Part shown: piece after piece, positions 14,974 to 23,423 of the stretch
How positions within the stretch are numbered: position 1 is the stretch's first letter
How the letters are laid out: the number at the start of each line of letters is the position of its first letter
Source: an uncultured Lactobacillus sp.
GTDB lineage: Bacteria; Bacillota; Bacilli; Lactobacillales; Lactobacillaceae
Assembly (NCBI RefSeq): GCF_947367125.1
Contig: NZ_CANBCQ010000011.1
Location: forward strand, 1-52,061
Length of the DNA stretch: 52,061 nt
Direction of reading: 5' to 3'
Translations under genes and position numbers: made by a program
The notes under the pieces: generated by a model
The model's input: only the letters and a program-made list of their open reading frames with translations
Databases searched by the model: none
What the model was told of the DNA's origin: nothing

Positions 14974-15666
14974 ATGAGCATTCAAAGAGTTATTTTAGCT
15001 GATTTTTATCAGCAAGCACCCCAATATTATCACGCAACATTCGATCACTTGTCCCATACTAAGGCCGTTTACGGCAAAACTATACCAGTAGCTTTATTAA
15101 AAAATATCTATCTAGTTGATTCTACGGATAATCGCTTAGCAAATATCCGTGAAGATACTTACATTGACCAAGACGGCAACCCAATTATTGCCGATCATTG
15201 TTGGGTTCAGCTTAATCAGGCATGGTTCAACCTCCCCCACGAATTACTCCAAGGGGATGAAATCTATTTTAAAGCAGATGTTGAACAATACAATATTACT
15301 AGGGATGATTTAGCTAAAAAGCGCAAATTGATCTGGGAAAAAGCCAAGCAACTAAATGATGGTATCTATTCTGCTTGGCAAGGATCTAAACACATGTACC
15401 ACGGAGTACGGTATCAAAGTGCTTATGAGCAAATGCGTTCACACATTCAATCAAACAATGAAATGGCAAGATTGCAACAGCAAAGCATTCCAATGGTCGA
15501 TTATACTTTAGCTAATTTAAGTGACATTCAAGTTGCTAAATACCTAAATTGTACTGAACAGCGGATAAAATACAATTATAAACAATATCTCAAGCAACAT
15601 TCAAAATATAGTGGTTGGTTAATTGCTCGCAGTAAATCGTTTGCACAAACTGGGCAAATTTTCTAA
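14974..15666 (+). CDS. Protein sharing an IIADHxW beta domain with the 18312 gene product; HTH-like C terminus
   Basis: 230 residues from ATG 14974, chosen because TAAGGAGGAT lies 4-13 bases before it; the upstream ATG 14899 has no site. Residues about 58-115 contain PIIADHCWVQL then LLQGDEIYFKADVEQYN. This matches NIIADHMWFNY then LRHGEELKFVARAKKYH in the protein at 18312-18800. The pattern of short beta strands around a DHxW loop suggests an OB-like fold, an inference. The C-terminal LSDIQVAKYLNCTEQRIKYN looks like a helix-turn-helix. Probably a cytoplasmic nucleic-acid-binding protein; no named family. A hairpin from the IS end lies upstream. Confidence 0.65.
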   Translation: MSIQRVILADFYQQAPQYYHATFDHLSHTKAVYGKTIPVALLKNIYLVDSTDNRLANIREDTYIDQDGNPIIADHCWVQLNQAWFNLPHELLQGDEIYFKADVEQYNITRDDLAKKRKLIWEKAKQLNDGIYSAWQGSKHMYHGVRYQSAYEQMRSHIQSNNEMARLQQQSIPMVDYTLANLSDIQVAKYLNCTEQRIKYNYKQYLKQHSKYSGWLIARSKSFAQTGQIF

Positions 15667-15694
15667 TTGTCAAGTCAATTTCTTAATTAATACT
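15667..15694 (+). promoter_or_regulatory. Possible promoter of the LPQTG protein gene
   Basis: TTGTCA (15667-15672), 16 bases, AATACT (15689-15694). The remaining leader up to 15869 is long (about 170 bases) and has no gene. Weak prediction. Confidence 0.3.
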
Positions 15695-15869
15695 CTATTC
15701 GTTCTTTTTTCTTTTACTCTGTAAATGGCGTGTTAGTTGTCTTCATGCTTAATATTGTAAAGGTTTTAGTGTGGGTTTTATCGGTTTCAGAAGAATTCCC
15801 CAAAATTTCAGTAATCTCTTTATTATTAGATCTGTAAACTTTAATTTATTTTAAAAAGAGGTATTTCAT

Positions 15870-17231
15870 ATGAAATTTAAGCCAAGAAATAAAAAGGTTT
15901 TAGTTCGTTCAACTGCCGCTTTGGGTGCTTTACTCATTTGTGGTGGCGCTATTACCAGTTCACCTTTGGTTATGCACGCTGATGACACTACATCAACCCA
16001 TACCGAAACGGTTGCTCCTACTGGTACAACTCTTGATAACACTAAGTGGACTGCTGTTGACAAGGCTAAGACGATCACTCGTACAATTCACTATATTGAT
16101 GAAGACGGCAAAACCGTTGCCCCAGATGTAGTTGAAACTCACACTGGTGAAGTATTTACTACTAAGAATGGCGATCAAACCGTAAATCGTGCATTTACTA
16201 TCGTTAATGGTGTTGCTACCAATGTAGTTCCTAAGTTTGCATCAGTTGTCTCACCATCTGTTCGTGGCTATAAGCTTAAGAGTACTCAATACTCAACTAT
16301 CCCTGAACAAGGTTGGTCACTTGATGGCACTCAAACCAAGGACCCTAAGACTGGTTTCTACTCAAACCTTTCTCAAGATGAAGTAATTAACGTTGTTTAT
16401 ACTAAGGACCCTACAACTGCTCTTAAGGATGAAGTCCCCGTTCCAGGTTATACAGTTCTTAATGTGAAGAACATGACTCGTACTATTAACTACGTTGACG
16501 AAGAAGGCAACAAGCTTGCTGATTCTGCTGTTGAAACTGTTAAATACGAAACTGTTGCTTCCGATAAGTTAACTCCAAAGGAGCAACAAGACGAAAAGAA
16601 CCAAAAGGTTGCTGTTGTTCAAGTCCTTAGAGATACTAATGGCAATGTCACCTCAGAGAACACTTCAATTTTGTCTACTCCTGCTTACAAACTTAAAGAT
16701 GTCAAATCACCTAAGATTGCAGGCATGAAGTTGCAAAACAAGAAATTTGCTACTCTTACTGGTCAATACATGTGGCTAAGCGATCAACCATACGTACATG
16801 CAACTCTTGACAATGGTTTGCCACAATACATGACCCAAGACGAAATTGTGGATGTTATCTATGTCAAAGCAGACGCTAAGGATACTCAGAAGAACAAGAA
16901 GAACAAGCAAAGTAAGAAAACCAAGAACTCTGTTGCAGGTGCAGTAGACAAGAATAACAATGGTGGTTCTGGTTCAGACGCAAATTGCGATGGTAAAGAT
17001 TCTGGTTCGGCTTCAACTGGTTCTAGTTCAAACGCAGGCTCAGGTGATGTGGGCGGTTCTGGCTCTGCAGACGTAGGTTCTAGTGATATCGGTGGCTCTG
17101 GCTCAAGTGCAACCTTACCTCAAACTGGTAACAAGAAATCATCATCAGTTCTTTTAGGTTCTGGTGTTGCTTTAATGCTTAGCTCAGTTGCTATGGCTTG
17201 GGATGGCTTAAAGAGAAAGTTCCTTCACTAA
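15870..17231 (+). CDS. LPQTG cell-wall surface protein with two Mub B2-like domains
   Basis: 453 residues; AAAGAGGTATTTC precedes ATG 15870. Signal peptide about 1-37 (basic start, hydrophobic core, MHADD). Two domains of about 120 residues begin TRTIHYIDEDGKTV (about 69) and TRTINYVDEEGNKL (about 205) and end in VxNVVYTKD or VVDVIYVKAD; both match the Mub-B2/MucBP-associated fold of Lactobacillus mucus-binding proteins. A Ser/Gly/Asn-rich spacer (about 350-413) crosses the wall. Then LPQTG (416-420), a membrane helix and LKRKFLH. Sortase A should attach it to peptidoglycan. It probably mediates adhesion or mating-pair contact. Codon use is smoother and richer in GGT/GCT than neighbouring hypotheticals, suggesting high expression. 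Confidence 0.9.
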   Translation: MKFKPRNKKVLVRSTAALGALLICGGAITSSPLVMHADDTTSTHTETVAPTGTTLDNTKWTAVDKAKTITRTIHYIDEDGKTVAPDVVETHTGEVFTTKNGDQTVNRAFTIVNGVATNVVPKFASVVSPSVRGYKLKSTQYSTIPEQGWSLDGTQTKDPKTGFYSNLSQDEVINVVYTKDPTTALKDEVPVPGYTVLNVKNMTRTINYVDEEGNKLADSAVETVKYETVASDKLTPKEQQDEKNQKVAVVQVLRDTNGNVTSENTSILSTPAYKLKDVKSPKIAGMKLQNKKFATLTGQYMWLSDQPYVHATLDNGLPQYMTQDEIVDVIYVKADAKDTQKNKKNKQSKKTKNSVAGAVDKNNNGGSGSDANCDGKDSGSASTGSSSNAGSGDVGGSGSADVGSSDIGGSGSSATLPQTGNKKSSSVLLGSGVALMLSSVAMAWDGLKRKFLH

Positions 17232-17290
17232 TCTTTGAATCTTGCACCAATACTATATCAGCTATACTCCATCGGCTTAAAAAAGGTACT

Positions 17291-17326
17291 AAAAAAGGAT
17301 GTGCTAATTATGCATATCCTTTTTTT
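17291..17326 (+). terminator. Terminator of the LPQTG gene
   Basis: AAAAAAGGATGTGC and GCATATCCTTTTTT with one mismatch, then T run. Confidence 0.8.
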
Positions 17327-17352
17327 GCGTACTATTCGTTCTTTTACTGTTA

Positions 17353-17931
17353 TCAAAGATCTTTTCTAGTCTTTCTCGCAACCATCACGTCCTTGTATGG
17401 CAGTACTGATGGAAGATAAGTAGCTAAGCAAAGAATTAATTCATTCAGGCTATCACAGCTAAAATTTAGATCATCAATGTTTTCACAATGTTTGTCTGAC
17501 CATGACACATAACTAGAAACAGTGTAACGTTTAGGAAAAAGTTGAGAATAATCATGAGTTTCATCAATTCTTGGCTTTGCAACACCTTTATCATTGATTT
17601 GCCAAGTACCGTTAGCTACTTGATCGTGAGTTTCTGTTGAAAAATAGATACCTTTTTGTCGATAAAGCTCTATTACCTGTAAGGCTATATTAAGTCTATT
17701 CTTTTTAGCAATTTCCCTAAAAAATTGTGCAATGCCTTTTCTTTTATCTAGCAAAGCTTGCTCAAGCAATTCAGAACTAACATCGTCTTTTTCTAATAAT
17801 AGAAATGCTTTTTTTAGACTTAAATCAGAAATTTTAGTTGTTTTTTTATTCATATTTTTTGTTTGTTTCAAAAATTTCAAATTGTTTACGTCTAGGCCCA
17901 TTGCCTTTTCTAAAGTATCTTCTTTATTCAT
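17353..17931 (-). CDS. Hypothetical protein
   Basis: 192 residues, ATG 17931, GAAGGAAAT ribosome binding site. Helical, basic N-terminal half (LSLKKAFLLLEKDDVSSELL), then a mixed region (about 95-145), and a hydrophobic segment NELILCLATYLPSVLPY (about 163-179) that is too polar at the edges for a sure membrane helix. No family recognised. It is the last gene of the four-gene minus-strand operon headed by the HTH protein at 18800-19201. Confidence 0.65.
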   Translation of the reverse strand: MNKEDTLEKAMGLDVNNLKFLKQTKNMNKKTTKISDLSLKKAFLLLEKDDVSSELLEQALLDKRKGIAQFFREIAKKNRLNIALQVIELYRQKGIYFSTETHDQVANGTWQINDKGVAKPRIDETHDYSQLFPKRYTVSSYVSWSDKHCENIDDLNFSCDSLNELILCLATYLPSVLPYKDVMVARKTRKDL

Positions 17932-17970
17932 TTCTATTTCCTTCGTTACATTCGTGAACTTTACTGCTAT

Positions 17971-18258
17971 TTAATCGTTAGAAAATAATTTCTTTCTAGC
18001 ATAAAACTGATAAATTTCAATAATACTTTTAACAGCTTTGATTAATGTCATATCACTAGTCTTGTTCAATTCAACCTGCAACTTCAGTTTATCTGCTTCA
18101 TTATCTTGACAGTAGATATCAACCTCAAATACATTAGGCTCTGTTTTATAAATAATGGATAAGTAGCTGTTTTTTGCATTAATTGGATATTGGTTGATTT
18201 TAAAGTTATCCGATAGCGTATTCTTCAATTCATCTGTCATTTTATCAAGTATTTTCAT
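17971..18258 (-). CDS. Hypothetical small protein
   Basis: 95 residues from ATG 18258, which has AAAGGAAAAATAACT before it; a longer frame to 18303 lacks a site. Acidic and basic residues alternate with beta-like stretches (SYLSIIYKTEPNVFEVDIYC), a helical C terminus and no membrane helix. No family recognised. It lies between the IIADHxW protein and the 192-residue protein in the same operon. Confidence 0.65.
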   Translation of the reverse strand: MKILDKMTDELKNTLSDNFKINQYPINAKNSYLSIIYKTEPNVFEVDIYCQDNEADKLKLQVELNKTSDMTLIKAVKSIIEIYQFYARKKLFSND

Positions 18259-18311
18259 AGTTATTTTTCCTTTTTTTCTCGTTTTATTCGCAAGTTTTGC
18301 CATTTAACATG

Positions 18312-18800
18312 TTAATTTTTTGCTAGCTCACCAAATATTTTTTCATACTCATCTCTAGCCCATTTATTGTACATGCCAATGTAATCTTCACCTGGTGTAT
18401 CTAAATGGACATTATTTTTAATCAAAACATAGCCAATCATCAATCTTTTAGTACTAGGTAAAGGAATATAAGTATGGTCTCCAAGGATTTCTAAACCCTT
18501 AGGATTGGTCAGCTTATAGTCCTGTTTAGAGAATCCATGTCCCTTATGATATTTTTTGGCACGGGCCACAAATTTAAGCTCTTCACCATGTCTTAATTCA
18601 CCTAATTTACGAAAATCAGAAGTGTAATTAAACCACATGTGATCGGCAATAATATTTTCATCTTCATCTTGGATATTGGCTAAACAAATGGTAGGAGTCA
18701 TCTCTCCATTTGTATGTCTAAAACCACAACTGCTATATTGAGCCGTATATTGCTTATTGCCTGCCTTCGCAATTAAATCATGTTTCAATTCTTTTCTCAT
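18312..18800 (-). CDS. IIADHxW beta-domain protein
   Basis: 162 residues. Residues about 49-90 carry NIIADHMWFNY and LRHGEELKFVARAKKYHKG, shared with the product of 14974. The small beta-rich build and conserved DHxW suggest an OB-like nucleic-acid-binding domain; this is an inference. A helical C terminus follows (YNKWARDEYEKIFGEL). It starts at the TAATG overlap with the HTH gene at 18800, so the two are translationally coupled. Confidence 0.65.
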   Translation of the reverse strand: MRKELKHDLIAKAGNKQYTAQYSSCGFRHTNGEMTPTICLANIQDEDENIIADHMWFNYTSDFRKLGELRHGEELKFVARAKKYHKGHGFSKQDYKLTNPKGLEILGDHTYIPLPSTKRLMIGYVLIKNNVHLDTPGEDYIGMYNKWARDEYEKIFGELAKN

Positions 18801-19201
18801 TATTCATCATCCCTTTCATTCTCCAAAGCTTTAGCAATTTCCGCTAATGCTAATGGATCAGTAATTAAAATTTTTCTCATAGCTTTGTCAACTGGTTTAT
18901 CGCCAGGGAGTTTTTGCTTCACAATTGTTTTAATAGCTTGTATTGATAAATTTGGTCTGTCACCTAGTATTTGGCTTTCATAGCGCTTATCAGCCATTTT
19001 AGCTAAGTTGCTGATAACTTCCCACTTTCCTGTTTTAAAGCGCTGAGGGTTCTGTTTTAGCCCAATCAAGGTTCTTTTAGGTACTTTTACCATTTCTGAC
19101 ATTTGATCCCATGTAATTCCGTTTTTAACGTGATTATTAACAAATCTCTCTGCCTTATCGGCATCAGAGCCACGTTCTGTTCTCCAATTTTTTTCAGTCA
19201 T
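18800..19201 (-). CDS. HTH-containing protein, possible operon regulator
   Basis: 133 residues, ATG 19201 with AAAGGAAGCAAC before it. ITWDQMSEMVKVPKRTLIGL (about 34-53) has the spacing of a helix-turn-helix, and a helical remainder follows. It is the first gene of a four-gene minus-strand operon and diverges from 19502. Two copies of a TTATCTTTTAAGATA palindrome lie in the shared intergenic region, which fits self-control by this protein, but that link is inferred. Confidence 0.6.
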   Translation of the reverse strand: MTEKNWRTERGSDADKAERFVNNHVKNGITWDQMSEMVKVPKRTLIGLKQNPQRFKTGKWEVISNLAKMADKRYESQILGDRPNLSIQAIKTIVKQKLPGDKPVDKAMRKILITDPLALAEIAKALENERDDE

Positions 19202-19280
19202 GTTGCTTCCTTTAATTGAAAATCCTAATAAACTTTGTAGCTTTAGTATAATGCAGAATGAGCCATTTGTCTACACTTAA

Positions 19281-19296
19281 TTATCTTTTAAGATAC
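19281..19296. promoter_or_regulatory. Operator-like palindrome, copy 1
   Basis: TTATCTTTTAAGATAC, near-palindromic, 80 bases before the minus-strand HTH gene; repeated at 19385. Confidence 0.5.
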
Positions 19297-19384
19297 TTTT
19301 ATATCGTTTTATTATATTTGTATTTATAATTGTGGCTTTATAGTCGCTTAATATATCATTTAAGTTCTTATTTTATGTATATTA

Positions 19385-19400
19385 TTATCTTTTAAGATAA
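19385..19400. promoter_or_regulatory. Operator-like palindrome, copy 2
   Basis: TTATCTTTTAAGATAA, 15 of 16 bases identical to copy 1 and 7 bases before the -35 box of the plus-strand promoter. Confidence 0.55.
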
Positions 19401-19407
19401 TTTGCTG

Positions 19408-19436
19408 TTGACTTTAGATTAATATGATCGTATTAT
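19408..19436 (+). promoter_or_regulatory. Sigma-A-type promoter of the gene at 19502
   Basis: TTGACT (19408-19413), 17 bases, TATTAT (19431-19436). A clear promoter with the palindrome immediately upstream. Confidence 0.7.
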
Positions 19437-19501
19437 GTATTTGTAGCAAGTATGAATCTTGACTGCAAAAGTTTAAGCATTATTTTTATAGGAGGAAAAA
19501 C

Positions 19502-19981
19502 ATGGACTTTCCATTATTTGAACAACTAAGCAATTTGACTAATTCGGTTATCGCCACTAAGCCATTGAGCTTAAATAAAAAAAGAATTGCATCCCATCCA
19601 AGTGCATTTAAACGTTGGTTGAAGAATAATTCCGATCAATACATTTATGCTAAGGTCTGCTCTCCACAGAGTGTTTTAGTGGAGAATAGCTATGAAGTCA
19701 GACGCTTATGCCTTAAGATTTACTTATCCGATAAAAGCACGGAAGAATTAATGCGCATTGCATTAAAGGAGAAGCGTAGAGTATTGTTTACTAGACCCGC
19801 CGATCTGGTAATCACTGACTTCAAAACAAATTATGCTAAAGATAGTAACGAAATCGAGCTTACTCATGCAGATGATTTCTTTTTAGATTGCTACTACGCA
19901 TCGCAGTATGCAGATGAATTAGAAAATAATCTGCCTAACATTCCTTACTTGAATGACAATGTTCAGGCACAGGCAAACTAG
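19502..19981 (+). CDS. Hypothetical protein
   Basis: 159 residues, ATAGGAGGAAAAAC before ATG 19502, a very strong site. Helical N terminus, then a mixed region with SPQSVLVENSYEVRRLCLK and an acidic tail. No export or membrane signal and no family recognised. The promoter, palindromic operator and terminator make it a tightly controlled single-gene unit opposite the HTH operon. Confidence 0.7.
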   Translation: MDFPLFEQLSNLTNSVIATKPLSLNKKRIASHPSAFKRWLKNNSDQYIYAKVCSPQSVLVENSYEVRRLCLKIYLSDKSTEELMRIALKEKRRVLFTRPADLVITDFKTNYAKDSNEIELTHADDFFLDCYYASQYADELENNLPNIPYLNDNVQAQAN

Positions 19982-20000
19982 GAATTAAGCACATAACAAC

Positions 20001-20036
20001 AAAAAGGACTACCAGTCGCTAGGTAGTCCTTTTTTG
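20001..20036 (+). terminator. Terminator
   Basis: AAAAAGGACTACC and GGTAGTCCTTTTT form a perfect 13-base-pair stem. Confidence 0.9.
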
Positions 20037-20140
20037 GGCGTGTTTTTAATTTTTACTTTTAAAAATATTATAGTCTTTTTGTATCTTTGCGTGTTTTTCC
20101 TTAATAAGTAAGAAAAATGTCACCTTTGCTTATCCATTGC

Positions 20141-20566
20141 TTACAAAAATGACCAATTTAGTTTGTTCATCCACGAAGCATTTAAAAAATCTAAAAATTG
20201 CTCCCATTTAGTAGGTGTTAAAGTAGCATAATATTGATTCTGATTATTCAGTATACTTTGAACAATTTTGGGCTCATTAGTCAGCTTATAATTTAGTGCA
20301 TCCCGTAAGCTAGATACTTCATCATCATTGAGCGTACCTTCACGCTCTGGATGTAGCAGAAACTTAGCTAAGTTATTGCGTTGCTTTCGAGGATAGGTAT
20401 TGGGCAAACGAAGTAGAATACTGTCGTCTTCATCTTGACGTAAAGTTGCTCCTAGAATATTGGCAACTACCTGTTGCAAATTTCTAAAGCTCTGCTTGCT
20501 AAAAGTGATTCTAATTTGTTCTGCTCCGTCTGAACTCACAGCTATAATTACTACATCTTCATTCAT
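20141..20566 (-). CDS. Hypothetical protein
   Basis: 141 residues, ATG 20566 preceded by AGAAGGAGAAATTT. A beta-like N terminus (VVIIAVSSDGAEQIRITF), then a helical, charged body and a W-rich C terminus (SWMNKLNWSFL). Cytoplasmic by sequence. No family recognised. It diverges from the small membrane protein at 20697. Confidence 0.65.
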   Translation of the reverse strand: MNEDVVIIAVSSDGAEQIRITFSKQSFRNLQQVVANILGATLRQDEDDSILLRLPNTYPRKQRNNLAKFLLHPEREGTLNDDEVSSLRDALNYKLTNEPKIVQSILNNQNQYYATLTPTKWEQFLDFLNASWMNKLNWSFL

Positions 20567-20625
20567 AAATTTCTCCTTCTTTTGAGTGAATTTGCTGTTT
20601 TTTTGTATTTTTCAAAAATTTTTCT

Positions 20626-20660
20626 AAGTTTTTCTGAATTTGGCATCCATTTCTGATAAT
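20626..20660 (+). promoter_or_regulatory. Promoter with the shared AAGTTTTTCTG motif
   Basis: AAGTTTTTCTGAATTTGGC (20626-20644) with GATAAT (20655-20660) 29 bases after its start, upstream of the gene at 20697. The layout is the same as at 9620. Confidence 0.45.
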
Positions 20661-20696
20661 CTAAAACTATAAGAAATTAACAGAGAGGTGATCTAA

Positions 20697-20936
20697 ATGT
20701 TTGTCTTTTTTTGGAGCTTAGTTGGAGCTGGCGCAGGTGCATCATTAATCTATGGTTTATTTGCATTGGGCTTACTGCTGTACAACCCAGACCTTTATCA
20801 CACTATCGTTTCAACAATATGGTTTATAGCAATAGGCAGTTACCTTTTGATTGAAGCATTTATTCACTTGTCGGAACATCATGAGAAAAAGGTACAAAGA
20901 GAAAAAGAAAAGAATAAGTATCATAAAATAATCTGA
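20697..20936 (+). CDS. Two-pass membrane protein, 79 residues
   Basis: AGAGGTGATCTAA precedes ATG 20697. Two hydrophobic helices (about 1-28 and 36-57) with a small-residue-rich first helix (GAGAGASLIYGLF), followed by a basic tail (HHEKKVQREKEKNKYHK). Single-gene unit with its own terminator. It resembles small accessory proteins of transfer or secretion systems only in build; function unknown. Confidence 0.7.
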   Translation: MFVFFWSLVGAGAGASLIYGLFALGLLLYNPDLYHTIVSTIWFIAIGSYLLIEAFIHLSEHHEKKVQREKEKNKYHKII

Positions 20937-20944
20937 AACTTAGC

Positions 20945-20977
20945 AAGCACGATGATTGATTCATCAGTGCTTTTTTG
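20945..20977 (+). terminator. Terminator
   Basis: AAGCACGATGA and TCATCAGTGCTT with one bulged base, followed by TTTTG. It lies between converging genes. Confidence 0.8.
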
Positions 20978-20981
20978 TTAC

Positions 20982-21614
20982 CTACCTTTTAGAGAATCGC
21001 ACATCGTTATCTTGGTATTCATCTGGATCCTCTGTTGGCATTTTTCCAATATCATGTTCCATCATCACATGACTCAGTGCAAGCCTAATCCCTATTTCTT
21101 CTAAACTACCCATGCAGGCTAGCTTATAAGCTACATAACGTAAAATTTCGTCATTTAAAAGCATTTGCTTTAATAGCTTATCTCCGAAAATTGGTCCAAC
21201 GGTATCGTTAGGTTCCAATCCATTATCAATGCCAATTCGTTCAAACTTTTGTAGAAAACGATTGAGTGAAATCAGAGCAACATAATTGCGAAATTCACCA
21301 TCAAATATTTCTATGGCAATACTTGGATGTAGAAAAGAACGGGTTTTCACTAATCTAAAGTACAAAAGATTGCCATCAAAAGTAAACTTGCCTACTCGTC
21401 TAGAATACCAACCATCTCCCAGTGCTAACCACTGATACTCAAAGTCATCGCCAGGAACAATTTGAGCTTTGGTAGCAATTTGTTTAGCAATTTTCTTTCG
21501 TTTTTGTCTTCGAATAGCATCGTAAAGTGGGGCAACAGCCATTAAGAATTTATCTTTAATCGTAAAGTTCCCTACTTTAATTTTTATTTCTTTGGTTTGC
21601 TTTGATTTGGTCAT
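20982..21614 (-). CDS. Hypothetical protein
   Basis: 210 residues, ATG 21614 with GGTGGGGATTAGGA before it. Basic N terminus (RRQKRKKIAKQIA, about 35-47), a central beta-like region around YQWLALGDGWYSRRVGKFTF, and a helical C terminus ending DNDVRFSKR. No export signal. No family recognised. It follows the 107-residue gene at 21628 by 13 bases and is co-transcribed with it. Confidence 0.65.
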   Translation of the reverse strand: MTKSKQTKEIKIKVGNFTIKDKFLMAVAPLYDAIRRQKRKKIAKQIATKAQIVPGDDFEYQWLALGDGWYSRRVGKFTFDGNLLYFRLVKTRSFLHPSIAIEIFDGEFRNYVALISLNRFLQKFERIGIDNGLEPNDTVGPIFGDKLLKQMLLNDEILRYVAYKLACMGSLEEIGIRLALSHVMMEHDIGKMPTEDPDEYQDNDVRFSKR

Positions 21615-21627
21615 TCCTAATCCCCAC

Positions 21628-21951
21628 CTAAATTACCATGAGCAGACTTTTATACTTAGAACTTTTGTGAGCATAGTCATAAACCATGCCATAAAGGTCT
21701 GTTACTCGATTATGAAATTTCTGATATGCATCTTGTGTTGCTTTTTGCGCATCTTTACTAAAACTTTTAAGGACGTTTTGATATTGAGCAAACTTACGTT
21801 GATACATTTTTTGTGAATGAGAATCTTTTGGCATCTTAGCATATGCAGAGTAATAGCAATGCAATAACAATAATTCCAATTCCATCGCTGATAAAGAATC
21901 CAAATATCGATACAACTCGTCAACAGTATTACTGCCACTCAAAGTATTCAT
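21628..21951 (-). CDS. Hypothetical helical protein
   Basis: 107 residues, start ATG 21951 on the minus strand. Almost entirely helical with a Leu-rich N-terminal helix (AMELELLLLHCYYSAYAKM) and Lys/Gln-rich helices after it. Soluble, perhaps a helical-bundle adaptor. First gene of a pair with 20982-21614. No family recognised. Confidence 0.6.
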   Translation of the reverse strand: MNTLSGSNTVDELYRYLDSLSAMELELLLLHCYYSAYAKMPKDSHSQKMYQRKFAQYQNVLKSFSKDAQKATQDAYQKFHNRVTDLYGMVYDYAHKSSKYKSLLMVI

Positions 21952-22144
21952 ATAACCACTACTTTCTCTTTCTGATTATTGTCAATTTCATTTTTCATGG
22001 TTAGATTGTATTGCTTTTTGCCTTTAAATTTAGTTTTACTCCAATCTAGTATTTTTCTAATTTCCCTCGCTTTAGAAAAAAGCCACTAAATCTCCTCTAG
22101 TTCCTTACAATTAAAGGCATCAGAAAGACTAAAGAGGTGAAAGT

Positions 22145-22249
22145 ATGACAACTAAAGAAATGGTAATTGACAGTTATCACAGTAGCAAAATGACAATGAT
22201 TGTCACTATTCTAGGAATTATGGCAATCGCATTATTTGATCTAATTTAG
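22145..22249 (+). CDS. 34-residue membrane microprotein
   Basis: AAAGAGGTGAAAGT precedes ATG 22145; stop TAG 22247-22249. A polar 14-residue N terminus and one hydrophobic helix (KMTMIVTILGIMAIALFDLI). Its stop overlaps the ribosome binding site of the nuclease gene, which starts 12 bases on, so the two form an operon. It may be a small membrane partner or leader peptide of the nuclease. Confidence 0.6.
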   Translation: MTTKEMVIDSYHSSKMTMIVTILGIMAIALFDLI

Positions 22250-22260
22250 TGAGGTTAAAA

Positions 22261-23406
22261 ATGAATCAGAACAATAGAATAAAGACTTGGCTAAAGAAAG
22301 CAGGCTTGTCATTAGTAGCGACCATTGCCGTAACTACAGTGCTTACTGGTTGCTCTAACAAACTAACTAAGCCCTACCAATCTCAAGCTTATCAGCAGGA
22401 CAATGTTCAGAAAGCTTCTCCTGCTCCACAAAAAGGCATTGGTGGGATTACCAAATCTCAATATCAAGAGTTAGCCAACTCCAAATTTAAGAACGGCACG
22501 TACGGCTATATTGCCATTAACAACAACAAGTCAACCTTAAATCCAAAGAGTTGGAAGACCAATAAAGTGATCTATCAAAACTTAGATAGACTCAACCGTA
22601 CGTCTTCATCAAATACTGGTTTTTTAGAAAAGCGCAACTTGGCTAACGGCTCCTTGCGAGTAAGGCAGTATATCAATCCAACTGGTTGGCATTACAATCA
22701 TGGCGGTAATCAAATTTATAATCGAGGACATTTGATTGCTTACTCTGTTTCCGCAGGAATCGACAAAAACGGTCAATACAATCCGCAAAATGAATCAGGC
22801 GATCAAAATAATCCCAAAAATCTGTTTACTCAAACAGCGTACTCGAATCAACAGCTTCAAACAATTTACGAAACTAAAATACGCAATGCCTTGAAAGCAA
22901 ATAAAAAAGTAATTTATCAAGCAACGCCTGTTTTTAAAGGATCCGATAAAATGGCAGTCGGTATTAACCTACAAGCTATTTCCACTGATAAATCACTAAA
23001 CTTTAATGTCTTTATTTACAACGTACAACCTGGATACAGATTTAATCTTGCGAATGGTCGGGCTAAACGTGATTTAGATATGAGAGTTAAACAGCTTCCG
23101 CCAGCCTTGCAATCTCACTACAGCAATGACCATCAAAAACAAAACAAAAGCGATTTTAATCGTTTTAGTCGCAAACATAATCTCTACCGTCAATATAATG
23201 ACAAGAACAATCACGTAGATAGTCGTGCCAGACGTGACGCTAAAGCCTTTGAGCATCAAGAATGGGAAGAAGCCAAAAAATTCGGTAAAAAACAATGGCA
23301 AACGGGTAAATCATATTTGAATAAGGCTCAAAAATGGCTCAAATCCGATTATGATCGGCAAAAGCAGGAAAATAATCGTAGAAATGAATACGGTCGCTAC
23401 AAATAA
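22261..23406 (+). CDS. Lipoprotein DNA/RNA non-specific endonuclease (EndA/NucA-like)
   Basis: 381 residues from ATG 22261 (TGAGGTTAAAA site; a GTG at 22249 overlaps it). Lipoprotein signal with lipobox LTGC (C31), so the mature protein is attached to the outer face of the membrane. The beta-beta-alpha nuclease core holds YNRGHLIAYS (catalytic His about 157, usual DRGH with N for D) and NLFTQTAYSNQ (metal Asn about 196). A C-terminal extension (about 275-381) is basic and helical with repeated RRDAK, EEAKKFGKKQW and QKWLKSDYDR. EndA-type enzymes cut DNA at the cell surface during uptake; on a plasmid it could clear donor DNA, block transformation or attack recipients. No immunity gene is obvious other than the microprotein before it. 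Confidence 0.88.
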   Translation: MNQNNRIKTWLKKAGLSLVATIAVTTVLTGCSNKLTKPYQSQAYQQDNVQKASPAPQKGIGGITKSQYQELANSKFKNGTYGYIAINNNKSTLNPKSWKTNKVIYQNLDRLNRTSSSNTGFLEKRNLANGSLRVRQYINPTGWHYNHGGNQIYNRGHLIAYSVSAGIDKNGQYNPQNESGDQNNPKNLFTQTAYSNQQLQTIYETKIRNALKANKKVIYQATPVFKGSDKMAVGINLQAISTDKSLNFNVFIYNVQPGYRFNLANGRAKRDLDMRVKQLPPALQSHYSNDHQKQNKSDFNRFSRKHNLYRQYNDKNNHVDSRARRDAKAFEHQEWEEAKKFGKKQWQTGKSYLNKAQKWLKSDYDRQKQENNRRNEYGRYK

Positions 23407-23423
23407 CGGAATTTTAGACATAC

